Source: an uncultured Muribaculaceae bacterium
GTDB lineage: Bacteria > Bacteroidota > Bacteroidia > Bacteroidales > Muribaculaceae
Reading direction: 5' to 3'
Assembly: GCA_910586595.1 (NCBI GenBank)
Contig: CAJUJB010000011.1
Span: 1 to 25,239, forward strand
DNA: 25,239 bases
Under the pieces are notes generated by a model that did no database searches, was not told the DNA's origin, and was given only the letters and a program-made list of their open reading frames with translations. The position numbers were made by a program, and so were the translations under genes. Positions 1 to 6,760 of this stretch are shown one piece after another (position 1 is the first letter of the stretch; every line of letters starts with the position of its first letter).

Positions 1-1324
1 CACCCATGGTGTAGTGGCTTGCGGGGAAGATCATCATAGGAGTCTCGTAGGGGTTGTCATCAGAGATCATCTGATACATGTCGAAGAGGTTGCCGTAGCG
101 GTCACGCACAACGTCTTCGCCAAGACGCTCGATGGCATATTTGAAGTCGAGGTAAACAGCATTGCCGGTACCTACGCCATAGCCGGCGTCGCAACGTTCC
201 TTGGCGGCACGTGATGCGATGTCGCGGGGGCAGAGGTTACCGAATGCGGGATAACGGCGCTCGAGGTAGAAGTCGCGGTCGGCATCGGGGATGTCGGTCG
301 GTTTCTTCTTGCCTGCGCGGATAGCCTCGGCATCTTCTTTCTTGGCGGGTACCCAGATACGGCCGTCGTTACGGAGCGATTCGCTCATAAGGGTGAGCTT
401 GCTCTGGTCTTCGCCGTGAACGGGGATACAGGTGGGGTGGATCTGGGTGAAGGCAAGGTTGGCGAGGTAAGCACCTTTCTTGAATGCCTGAACGGCTGCT
501 GAGCCGTTGCAACCCATAGCGTTGGTCGAGAGGAAGAATGCACGGCCATAACCGCCGGTTGCGAGTACGACTGCGTGTGCAGCGTAGCGCTCGATTTCAC
601 CAGTGACGAGGTTGCGCACGATAATACCGCGTGCACGGCCGTCGATGATTACTACGTCGAGCATTTCGCGACGGTTGAACGAGCGTACAGTGCCCTTCTG
701 GATCTGACGGTTGAGCGAGCTGTAAGCACCGAGAAGGAGCTGCTGGCCGGTCTGACCTTTGGCATAGAAGGTACGGCTTACCTGAGCACCACCGAACGAA
801 CGGTTGGCGAGGAGACCGCCGTATTCACGTGCGAAAGGAACACCCTGCTGCACGCACTGGTCGATGATGTTGTTCGACACTTCGGCCAGACGGTAAACGT
901 TGGCTTCGCGCGAGCGGAAGTCACCACCTTTAACGGTGTCGTAGAACAGACGATAAACAGAGTCGCCGTCGTTCTGATAGTTCTTGGCTGCATTGATACC
1001 ACCCTGGGCTGCGATAGAGTGAGCGCGGCGGGGGCTATCCTGGATGCAGAAGTTATATACGTTGAAGCCCATCTCGCCAAGGGTCGAGGCTGCTGAAGCG
1101 CCTGCAAGACCTGTACCGACAACGATGATGTCGAGGTGACGCTTGTTGGCGGGGTTGACGAGTTTCTGATGTGCTTTGTAGTTGGTCCACTTCTCAGCGA
1201 CCGGACCTTCAGGAATCTTGGAGTCGATGGTATACTCCGGAAGTTTCGACGATTCGATGTCGGCGAATTCCTGCATAATGGGGGTAGAGTCGATCATACC
1301 CTCAATGTTGAGTTTCTGTGCCAT
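1..1324 (-). CDS. frdA: Fumarate reductase/succinate dehydrogenase flavoprotein subunit, partial (3' end beyond window)
   Basis: FAD-containing catalytic subunit interconverting succinate and fumarate at the cytoplasmic face of the membrane, part of anaerobic fumarate respiration in Bacteroidales. Reading the minus strand from the ATG at 1324 gives about 441 uninterrupted residues, with the C-terminus off the left edge. Visible are the dinucleotide-binding GTGLAG at about residues 70-75, then RRAHSIAAQGG, whose histidine (about 102) matches the covalent FAD attachment site, and the active-site stretch TQIHPTCIPVHGE. The start lies 14 bases after the cytochrome b stop codon, so the two are cotranscribed; the iron-sulfur subunit should lie just beyond the left edge. 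Judged from recalled Bacteroides homologues, the N-terminus seems about 30 residues longer; Met10 or Met17 are alternative starts. Identity is secure; the choice between the names frdA and sdhA is convention. Confidence 0.95.
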   Translation of the reverse strand, partial: MAQKLNIEGMIDSTPIMQEFADIESSKLPEYTIDSKIPEGPVAEKWTNYKAHQKLVNPANKRHLDIIVVGTGLAGASAASTLGEMGFNVYNFCIQDSPRRAHSIAAQGGINAAKNYQNDGDSVYRLFYDTVKGGDFRSREANVYRLAEVSNNIIDQCVQQGVPFAREYGGLLANRSFGGAQVSRTFYAKGQTGQQLLLGAYSSLNRQIQKGTVRSFNRREMLDVVIIDGRARGIIVRNLVTGEIERYAAHAVVLATGGYGRAFFLSTNAMGCNGSAAVQAFKKGAYLANLAFTQIHPTCIPVHGEDQSKLTLMSESLRNDGRIWVPAKKEDAEAIRAGKKKPTDIPDADRDFYLERRYPAFGNLCPRDIASRAAKERCDAGYGVGTGNAVYLDFKYAIERLGEDVVRDRYGNLFDMYQMISDDNPYETPMMIFPASHYTMG

Positions 1325-1338
1325 ATCTCTGAGCGGAA

Positions 1339-2397
1339 TTAGTTGTTAGCGGTTTCGGGTTCTTCGACAATTTCAGTTGCCTCTGCTGCGGGAGCGGCCT
1401 GATTTGCGGCCTCACCGTTAAGCTGCTCGTTGAGGAAAGATACAATCTGCATAGCGGTGCCGAGGTAGCGGTTTTCCTCTACATTGGGAAGGTTTTTAGC
1501 AGCGTCTGCGATAGGGGCGAGAGTCTCAAGGCAAGCAGCGCCTTCGGTCTGCACCAGTGCCTGCATAGCGGCAGAGTTGCCACGCATAGCCTGCTGCTGA
1601 GCAGCTGTATATTTCATCATGAAATCCTCAACGGCGGGCTGAGCAAGTTCTTCAAGACCTTCGGTGTACTGCTCAAGGAGAGTTTCGTTGGTGACAAAGA
1701 ATTTGTTGTGAGCCTGCACGGTGAATACGATTGCCTGGGCAATGAAGAGAGCCACAACAATTGAAGTCCACCAGCAAGAGATGGTTTTGAGGCGGCTGAT
1801 CCAGATATTGTTATCCCAACCTACAGTGTGGAACATCGACCAGAAGCCGTGGTTCATGTGGAACCAAAGAGCTACGAAACCGATGATATATACCACGGGA
1901 GTCCACCACTGCGAGAATGCCATCTGCAGGAAGAGTGTGCCGTAGCGGGGATCGGCGAGAAGGCCTTCTACAGTAGGATAAGCTGAGAGGTTGTGCGAAA
2001 CGAGTTCCTGAAGCTGCATCTTAGCCCAGAACTGGATCATATGCACAACAAGGAAGGCTACGATGACGATGCCGAGAACGAGCATGTTCTTCGACGACCA
2101 TTCAACGCCAGGAGCGGCGCCGGCAATGGCATAGCGGTCGTTGCCACGGGCACGACGGTTCTGCACTGTCAGCCACACTGCATAGATGATATGGATGATG
2201 AAGAGTAGCGCGAGGCCGGCAGAGGCCACGAGCGCATACCAGTTAGCTCCCAGGAACTCGCAGATTAGATTGTAAGCCGCGGGCCACAGAAGGGCTACCG
2301 AGTTCATCAGCACGTGAAATGTTACAAATAGGACCAAGCAGGCGCCCGTGATGGCCATCACGAACTTACGTCCTATAGATGAGCATGTTAACCACAT
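1339..2397 (-). CDS. frdC: Fumarate reductase/succinate dehydrogenase cytochrome b subunit with extended C-terminus
   Basis: Membrane anchor carrying haem b and exchanging electrons with the quinone pool. The first about 230 residues show five membrane segments in the diheme, Wolinella-type arrangement. Histidines at about 28, 69, 119 and 180 lie where the four haem ligands are expected. It opens with MWLTCSSIGRKFVM, typical of Bacteroidetes members. The protein is 352 residues, whereas I recall family members at about 220-230. The extra about 120 residues (from 231) have no membrane segment, begin with predicted helix rich in Glu, Gln and Ala, and end in a low-complexity Ala/Glu tail. With an N-in, five-helix topology this tail would be periplasmic (inference). 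It is first in the operon with frdA and has its own promoter about 85 bases upstream. Confidence 0.93.
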   Translation of the reverse strand: MWLTCSSIGRKFVMAITGACLVLFVTFHVLMNSVALLWPAAYNLICEFLGANWYALVASAGLALLFIIHIIYAVWLTVQNRRARGNDRYAIAGAAPGVEWSSKNMLVLGIVIVAFLVVHMIQFWAKMQLQELVSHNLSAYPTVEGLLADPRYGTLFLQMAFSQWWTPVVYIIGFVALWFHMNHGFWSMFHTVGWDNNIWISRLKTISCWWTSIVVALFIAQAIVFTVQAHNKFFVTNETLLEQYTEGLEELAQPAVEDFMMKYTAAQQQAMRGNSAAMQALVQTEGAACLETLAPIADAAKNLPNVEENRYLGTAMQIVSFLNEQLNGEAANQAAPAAEATEIVEEPETANN

Positions 2398-2483
2398 AAG
2401 ATGATTGATTTTGATTGATTTATGAATTGTTTGTTATTTGCAGTGCGAGACCGCCCGGCGTGCCGTCGCCGAGTTTTAATGTG

Positions 2484-2514
2484 CAAATTTAAGGAGTTTT
2501 AGTAAACACTGCAA
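2484..2514 (-). promoter_or_regulatory. Bacteroidetes-type promoter of the frdC-frdA operon
   Basis: On the minus strand, TTGC (2514-2511) is followed after 19 bases by TAAATTTG (2491-2484), an exact match to the TAnnTTTG -7 element of Bacteroidetes. The predicted leader is about 80 nt, contains a small GC hairpin (2456-2471, 5-bp stem) and has two TGATTGATT copies on the plus strand (2402-2410 and 2412-2420) just before the start codon. Confidence 0.75.
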
Positions 2515-2540
2515 CTAATTCACGAAAAAATTCTGTAATT

Positions 2541-3785
2541 TTAGTGTTTAGCTGCATCGGCGTATTTCACCGTACCATACATGATGCCGGCCAGAGCGAA
2601 GAACAGCAGCAGCGAGCCCATGAGCAACGCATAGTTGCTTACATTGACAAGTATGAAGCAGTAGAGATACAGCAGAGTGAGCAGCAAGGCTACCGCACGA
2701 CCCATGCGCGCATCCTTAAGCACGGCGCCTATATATACCGACACCAGACCGACCGTCATGACGGCTGCCACGAGGTAACTCAGCCAGAAGGCCATGAACT
2801 CGGCAAACGACAACAAGAGGCAGTAGAACAGCACCAGCGCAAAACCGATAAGCAGATAGTTGAGCACGGGTATAGGCCGGCGAACGGTAATCTCGGCGAA
2901 AAACACGCACATAAATGTGAGCAGTATGGTGAGGAAGGCATATTTGATTGAGCGGGTCACCTTCTGGTAACAGTCTATACCGGCAAGCATGGTAACCGAC
3001 GGGGTCGCACGTGCAATACGGAACTCATTGGCGTCGGGCTCTGTGGAGAATGGCTGGTCGTAGGCCCCGAAGCGCCATTGCGCCGAATATTCTTTCTTGC
3101 CAATCTCCCTGTCATCGGGAGGGGTACCGCCGAACGACGGATTGCCACAATCGCCGTGCACGTCGATCGACACGCTGTCGGTAGCCGGCGTGGAGAAACT
3201 TATGCGGCCGGCACACTTCATCGCCATCGTCAATGTCACCTCATCGCCGGGCTGGCACTCAGCGGGCAAGCTTATCAGCACGGTGTCGCGCGACAGCCCG
3301 ACGGGCACTTCGGTGGTTCCGATCCTGGCCGAAATGGCCTGTACTCGGGATTTGGGGCTGATTGTGAGCCTCAATTTACCTCCGGCGAGCAGACTGTCTG
3401 GCACGTCGGGAAGTGCGGACGCAAAGGTAAAATCGCCGGTATATACCAGAGTCTGGTAGATGTCGCGATAAAGCATGTGGGTAGAGAAGACGGCATCCAC
3501 AGCATTTCGGACAGGAAGCTGCAGCGAGCCGTCAGCCAACTCGACGAACGGGCCGTGGAAGGTCTCAGCGGGCCCCCACGATTCGCAGATCTGCCTGCTT
3601 ACACTATCCTGGGTTGTCTCACGGTCGTAGGCCATCAGCCACACAAGCATGGCCGCGATTGACAGCAGCCCCACCATGAGGCCAATCATCAGCATCTTAC
3701 GGCCTGTAGACTGCCCTTCCGAAGGCGGCTGCCAGGAAGGATAGTCATCATCCGGGAGTTGTGGATTAGCTGAATGTAATCTCAT
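2541..3785 (-). CDS. creD: CreD-family inner-membrane protein, full length
   Basis: Inner-membrane protein of the CreD (Cet) family, which in Proteobacteria belongs to the CreBC regulon and is linked to envelope integrity and colicin E2 tolerance; the biochemical role is unknown. The 414 residues show a short cytoplasmic N-terminus, one membrane helix (about 30-50), a periplasmic beta-rich domain (about 55-275) and five closely packed helices to the C-terminus. The helical part contains the family-typical NYLLIGFALVLFYCLLLSFAE and ALLMGSLLLFFALAGIMY patterns. Length is close to the about 450 residues of E. coli CreD. The start overlaps the end of the upstream mini-CreD gene by 20 bases, implying translational coupling. 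No CreBC-like regulator or winged-helix regulator is in the window. Confidence 0.88.
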   Translation of the reverse strand: MRLHSANPQLPDDDYPSWQPPSEGQSTGRKMLMIGLMVGLLSIAAMLVWLMAYDRETTQDSVSRQICESWGPAETFHGPFVELADGSLQLPVRNAVDAVFSTHMLYRDIYQTLVYTGDFTFASALPDVPDSLLAGGKLRLTISPKSRVQAISARIGTTEVPVGLSRDTVLISLPAECQPGDEVTLTMAMKCAGRISFSTPATDSVSIDVHGDCGNPSFGGTPPDDREIGKKEYSAQWRFGAYDQPFSTEPDANEFRIARATPSVTMLAGIDCYQKVTRSIKYAFLTILLTFMCVFFAEITVRRPIPVLNYLLIGFALVLFYCLLLSFAEFMAFWLSYLVAAVMTVGLVSVYIGAVLKDARMGRAVALLLTLLYLYCFILVNVSNYALLMGSLLLFFALAGIMYGTVKYADAAKH

Positions 3786-4371
3786 CGTTGATCAGCTTCA
3801 TTTTCAAGGTGAAGTACATGGCAACCGCAATGATAATGAACAACGCGAGTGAGCCAAGCAGAAGAGCCAGCGAGCCAAGATAAAGCAGCACGAGGATATA
3901 GATATACTCGACGGCAATCATCAACCCGGCGAGGCGGGCCGCTTTGGCTTGCTTGGTGATACCCTTGATAAAAAGAGCTATAAGACCTCCGGTCATGGCT
4001 CCGACTATGACATAGGCCAGCCAGAAAGGCATCTGCTCGGCGAAAGCCAGCAACATCAGGTAGAAGACCGACAGCGCAGCCCCCGACAGACCATATTGCA
4101 GATAAGTGATGCCTGCCCTGAATTTCACATCGATAAACAGGAGGGAGATCAAGGTGATCGAGAACACGGCGAAACAGTAGCCGGTGGCATCAGTCACCAG
4201 ATTATAATCAGCTTCAGGCAGGAGCTCACGGAATTTGCGGGTGGCAGCCATGCCGTCGACCCCGAGACTCAGAAAACTAAAGAATACAGCCAAGCCCAGA
4301 ATGATGAGCGAATGATTGGCGAGCCAACGCATGTTGCGGGGCGTTTCGTTATTATCCGGAGGGGTAATCAT
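3766..4371 (-). CDS. Mini-CreD: CreD-like membrane protein lacking the periplasmic domain
   Basis: A 201-residue membrane protein of unknown function. It has one N-terminal helix (about 18-38), a short loop of about 30 residues where full CreD has its periplasmic domain of about 220, and then five helices. These follow the CreD C-terminal block closely: LQYGLSGAALSVFYLMLLAF and FAEQMPFWLAYVIVGAMTGG match the neighbour's pattern, and LLLGSLALFIIIAVAMYFTL resembles its last helix. It therefore looks like a paralogue of the next gene with the soluble domain deleted. There is no frameshift or stop suggesting a decayed gene. It is first of the pair, with its own promoter (4397-4427), and its last 20 bases overlap creD. 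A heteromeric partner or regulator of CreD is a reasonable inference, not shown. Confidence 0.8.
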   Translation of the reverse strand: MITPPDNNETPRNMRWLANHSLIILGLAVFFSFLSLGVDGMAATRKFRELLPEADYNLVTDATGYCFAVFSITLISLLFIDVKFRAGITYLQYGLSGAALSVFYLMLLAFAEQMPFWLAYVIVGAMTGGLIALFIKGITKQAKAARLAGLMIAVEYIYILVLLYLGSLALLLGSLALFIIIAVAMYFTLKMKLINDEITFS

Positions 4372-4396
4372 GATATGATAAGTTTAGTATGAGACT

Positions 4397-4427
4397 CAAA
4401 TATAGAAGATTGACAAAGTTAATCAAA
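4397..4427 (-). promoter_or_regulatory. Promoter of the mini-CreD/creD operon
   Basis: On the minus strand TTTG (4427-4424), a 19-base spacer and TATATTTG (4404-4397) match the Bacteroidetes -33/-7 consensus at both boxes. The -7 box ends 25 bases before the start codon, so the leader would be short. The divergent MATE gene begins at 4518; on its side I see only a weak candidate (TTTG at 4460-4463, then TAATAGGC). Confidence 0.78.
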
Positions 4428-4517
4428 AAAATTTAGTTTGAGCTCCGAATCATTATTTTTTTGCCTGATAAAAGAGCCACACAATAATAGGCCCATCATC
4501 TCAGTTAATATTTAGAT

Positions 4518-5897
4518 ATGGGTACAAAAAATTCTATCGACATGCTCCGGGGCCCCTTGGCGCGCCCGATGATGATGTTTGCACTGCCGCTGATTGCAAG
4601 CGGAGTTCTCCAACAATCGTTCAACTCGGTTGATGTTGCCGTGGTCGGACGCTTCGCCGGCAGCGAAGCTCTGGCAGCCGTAGGCAGCAACGGCCCGGTG
4701 ATAGGTTTGCTCATCAATATGTTCATAGGTCTGTCGGTTGGCGTGAATGTTGTCATTGCCAACTATATCGGTCAACGCAACGCGCGCGGCGTCCGGGCTG
4801 CCGTCTCTGCGGCCGCCGTGCTTGCAATTGCCAGCGGAGTTCTGATGGTTGCCGTAGCGCTTGCCATAGCGCGCCCCATACTTGAGGCTCTCGACACACC
4901 CGAGACGGTGCTCGACCAGGCTGTGAGCTACCTGCGTATCTTCGCACTCGGCATGCCCTTCATGATCATCTATAATTTCGGGTCAGCCATTCTGCGCAGT
5001 GTGGGCGACACCCGTCGGCCATTTTACAGTCTCGTGGCGGCAGGTGTGGTCAATGTAATATTAAACCTGGTCTTTGTCATCGGTTTCGGCATGGGCGTCG
5101 AAGGCGTGGCATGGGCAACGGTTATTTCCAACATAGTCAATTCAGCCATCGTCACTACCCTCCTCGCCCGCGAGAAGAGCGACATCCGGCTCGACCTTTC
5201 TGCCCTTAGACCCAACTGGCAGCAGATGCGCAAAATTGCGTCGGTCGGCATCCCTGCGGGCCTGCAGAGCACTGTATTCTCCATCTCGAACGTCTTCATT
5301 CTCTCTGCCATCAACAGCTTCGGTGCGACCGCCGCTGCCGGCTCGGCCGCAGCCATCAACTACGAGCTCTACTGTTACTTCGTCATCAACGCCTTCGGAC
5401 AGACTGCCGTGGCCTTCACCAGCCAGAACTACGGGGCCGGGCAGATCAACCGTTGCCGCCGTATCTTCCACCTAAGCCTGCTCTACAGCGTGTCGACCTC
5501 TCTGTTTCTCAATATCCTCATCGCCTGGCAAAGCGGCTTCTTCCTGTCGGCCTTCACATCTGACCCCGACGTGCTGTTTTTCGCAGCAGAGCGTGTGGCC
5601 ACAGTACTCCTCTTCCAGGCAATTGCCTGTTACTATGAGATGGCAGGCTCATCGATGCGCGGCCTCGGTCACTCCATGACTCCGGCGCTTATCACGATAT
5701 TCGGCACCTGCGTATTGCGGCTCATATGGGTTGGCTTCTTCCCGGCTGGCGCAAGCTTCGCCCAGCTGCTCGCCGTTTACCCGGTGTCGTGGACACTCAC
5801 CGACCTCATGATGATGGCCGCCTATGCCCGCATACGCCGTCAGTTGCCCGCAGAAGAAGGCTCTGAGGCTCCCGCCACTGCACGAGGTATTGCATAA
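4518..5897 (+). CDS. MATE family efflux transporter
   Basis: Inner-membrane, cation-coupled exporter of the multidrug and toxic compound extrusion (MATE) family; substrate not predictable from sequence. The 459 residues give about twelve membrane helices in two related halves. Typical features are the N-terminal PMMMFALPLIASGVLQQSFN with the NSVDVAVVGRFAG segment, and the loop SAILRSVGDTRRPF followed by VNVILNLVFVIGFGMGVEGV, which is highly characteristic of bacterial MATE proteins of the NorM/DinF type. The length is normal for the family. The ATG at 4518 is the start that keeps the N-terminal amphipathic stretch before helix 1. It is not obviously cotranscribed with the downstream efp gene, which has its own promoter across this gene's stop codon. 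Confidence 0.92.
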   Translation: MGTKNSIDMLRGPLARPMMMFALPLIASGVLQQSFNSVDVAVVGRFAGSEALAAVGSNGPVIGLLINMFIGLSVGVNVVIANYIGQRNARGVRAAVSAAAVLAIASGVLMVAVALAIARPILEALDTPETVLDQAVSYLRIFALGMPFMIIYNFGSAILRSVGDTRRPFYSLVAAGVVNVILNLVFVIGFGMGVEGVAWATVISNIVNSAIVTTLLAREKSDIRLDLSALRPNWQQMRKIASVGIPAGLQSTVFSISNVFILSAINSFGATAAAGSAAAINYELYCYFVINAFGQTAVAFTSQNYGAGQINRCRRIFHLSLLYSVSTSLFLNILIAWQSGFFLSAFTSDPDVLFFAAERVATVLLFQAIACYYEMAGSSMRGLGHSMTPALITIFGTCVLRLIWVGFFPAGASFAQLLAVYPVSWTLTDLMMMAAYARIRRQLPAEEGSEAPATARGIA

Positions 5898-5920
5898 TCG
5901 CCCGAAATTTGCTAACTTTG
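5890..5920 (+). promoter_or_regulatory. Promoter of efp, overlapping the MATE stop codon
   Basis: TTGC (5890-5893), 19 bases, then TAACTTTG (5913-5920) match the Bacteroidetes promoter pattern. The -33 box lies inside the last codons of the MATE gene. The predicted leader before the efp ATG at 5968 is about 40 nt and A/C-rich, as is usual for well translated genes in this phylum. Confidence 0.75.
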
Positions 5921-5967
5921 CAGCCTCAAACCCATCAGCACAAATATTATCACATCATAACCCCAAC

Positions 5968-6534
5968 ATGGCAACTACAGCTGACTTCAAAAACGGTATG
6001 TGCCTCGACATCGATGGCAACTACTTCTTTATTGTAGAATTCCTCCACGTTAAGCCCGGTAAAGGCCCGGCTTTCGTCCGCACCAAACTCCGCAACGTAA
6101 AGACCGGCCGCATCTTCGAAAAGACCTGGAACTCCGGCGTGAAAGTTGAAGAAGTGCGCATCGAGCGTCGCCCCTACCAGTTCCTCTACAAAGACGACAT
6201 GGGCTACAACTTCATGCACACCGAAACTTTCGAGCAGGTAGCCATCCCCGGCGAAAGCATCGAAGGCGTACAGTTCCTCAAAGAAGGCGACATCTGCGAG
6301 GCCATGGTTCACGCAGCTTCTGAAACCATCCTCACCTGCGAGATGCCCACCAGCGTCGTTCTCGAAGTAACCTACACCGAGCCCGGCATCAAGGGTGACA
6401 CCGCCACCAACACCCTCAAGCCCGCCACCGTTGAAACAGGCGCCGAAGTACGCGTGCCCCTCTTCATCAACACCGGCGACAAAGTTCGTATCGACACCCG
6501 CAACGGTGCTTACGTAGAGCGTATCAAAGCATAA
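5968..6534 (+). CDS. efp: Translation elongation factor P
   Basis: Elongation factor P binds between the ribosomal P and E sites and relieves stalling at consecutive prolines. The 188 residues are the standard EF-P length with three beta-barrel domains: a KOW-like N-terminal domain, an OB domain (about 65-125) and a C-terminal OB domain ending TRNGAYVERIKA. The tip loop reads KPGKGPAF, with Lys32 at the position modified in E. coli (Lys34). An upstream in-frame extension to 5824 lies within the MATE gene and upstream of the promoter, so the ATG at 5968 (MATTADFKNG) is the start. Transcribed from its own promoter and followed by a strong terminator, it appears monocistronic. No EpmA, EpmB or EarP modification gene is in the window. 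Confidence 0.97.
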   Translation: MATTADFKNGMCLDIDGNYFFIVEFLHVKPGKGPAFVRTKLRNVKTGRIFEKTWNSGVKVEEVRIERRPYQFLYKDDMGYNFMHTETFEQVAIPGESIEGVQFLKEGDICEAMVHAASETILTCEMPTSVVLEVTYTEPGIKGDTATNTLKPATVETGAEVRVPLFINTGDKVRIDTRNGAYVERIKA

Positions 6535-6557
6535 TCAAGCCCCTTGCTTGAGATAAC

Positions 6558-6593
6558 GAGGAGGTCGTGCAGCGCGCACGGCCTCCTCTTTTT
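6558..6593 (+). terminator. Rho-independent terminator after efp
   Basis: A 13-base stem (6558-6570 with 6576-6588, one T-G wobble), a 5-base loop and a run of five T (6589-6593) form a textbook intrinsic terminator 24 bases after the efp stop codon. Confidence 0.9.
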
Positions 6594-6699
6594 ATGGGCC
6601 AACAAAACTGATAGATTGAGCGCAGATAAAATGACGCGCCCGCCTATCCGCCATTGCCGCGTGGGTTATCTATCTCCGCCCGTCTTATCGACTCGAAAA

Positions 6700-6733
6700 A
6701 AAATGTGCCGTCTCAATTGAGACGGCACATTTT
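6700..6733 (-). terminator. Perfect 34-base palindrome, terminator for the S8 protease gene
   Basis: Positions 6700-6716 are the exact reverse complement of 6717-6733, giving a stem of up to about 15 bp. Eight A residues on the plus strand (6696-6703) become a U run at the 3' end of the minus-strand transcript, so the main direction is minus, ending the protease gene whose stop codon is at 6761. The T run on the other side (6730-6733) is short but could allow weak action in both directions. Confidence 0.85.
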
Positions 6734-6760
6734 GGTATATGTAAGAGTTTATAGGATAGA

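Noticed and set aside
575..1096. 173-codon plus-strand open frame opposite the flavoprotein gene
   Set aside because: The minus-strand frame is the conserved fumarate reductase flavoprotein; the plus-strand product resembles nothing.
2524..2541. AT-only hairpin after creD as a terminator
   Set aside because: The stem is six A-T pairs only and too weak to call, although a T run follows on the minus strand.
5824..5967. In-frame 48-codon extension upstream of efp
   Set aside because: It lies inside the MATE gene and spans the efp promoter; the ATG at 5968 gives the exact family length and N-terminus.
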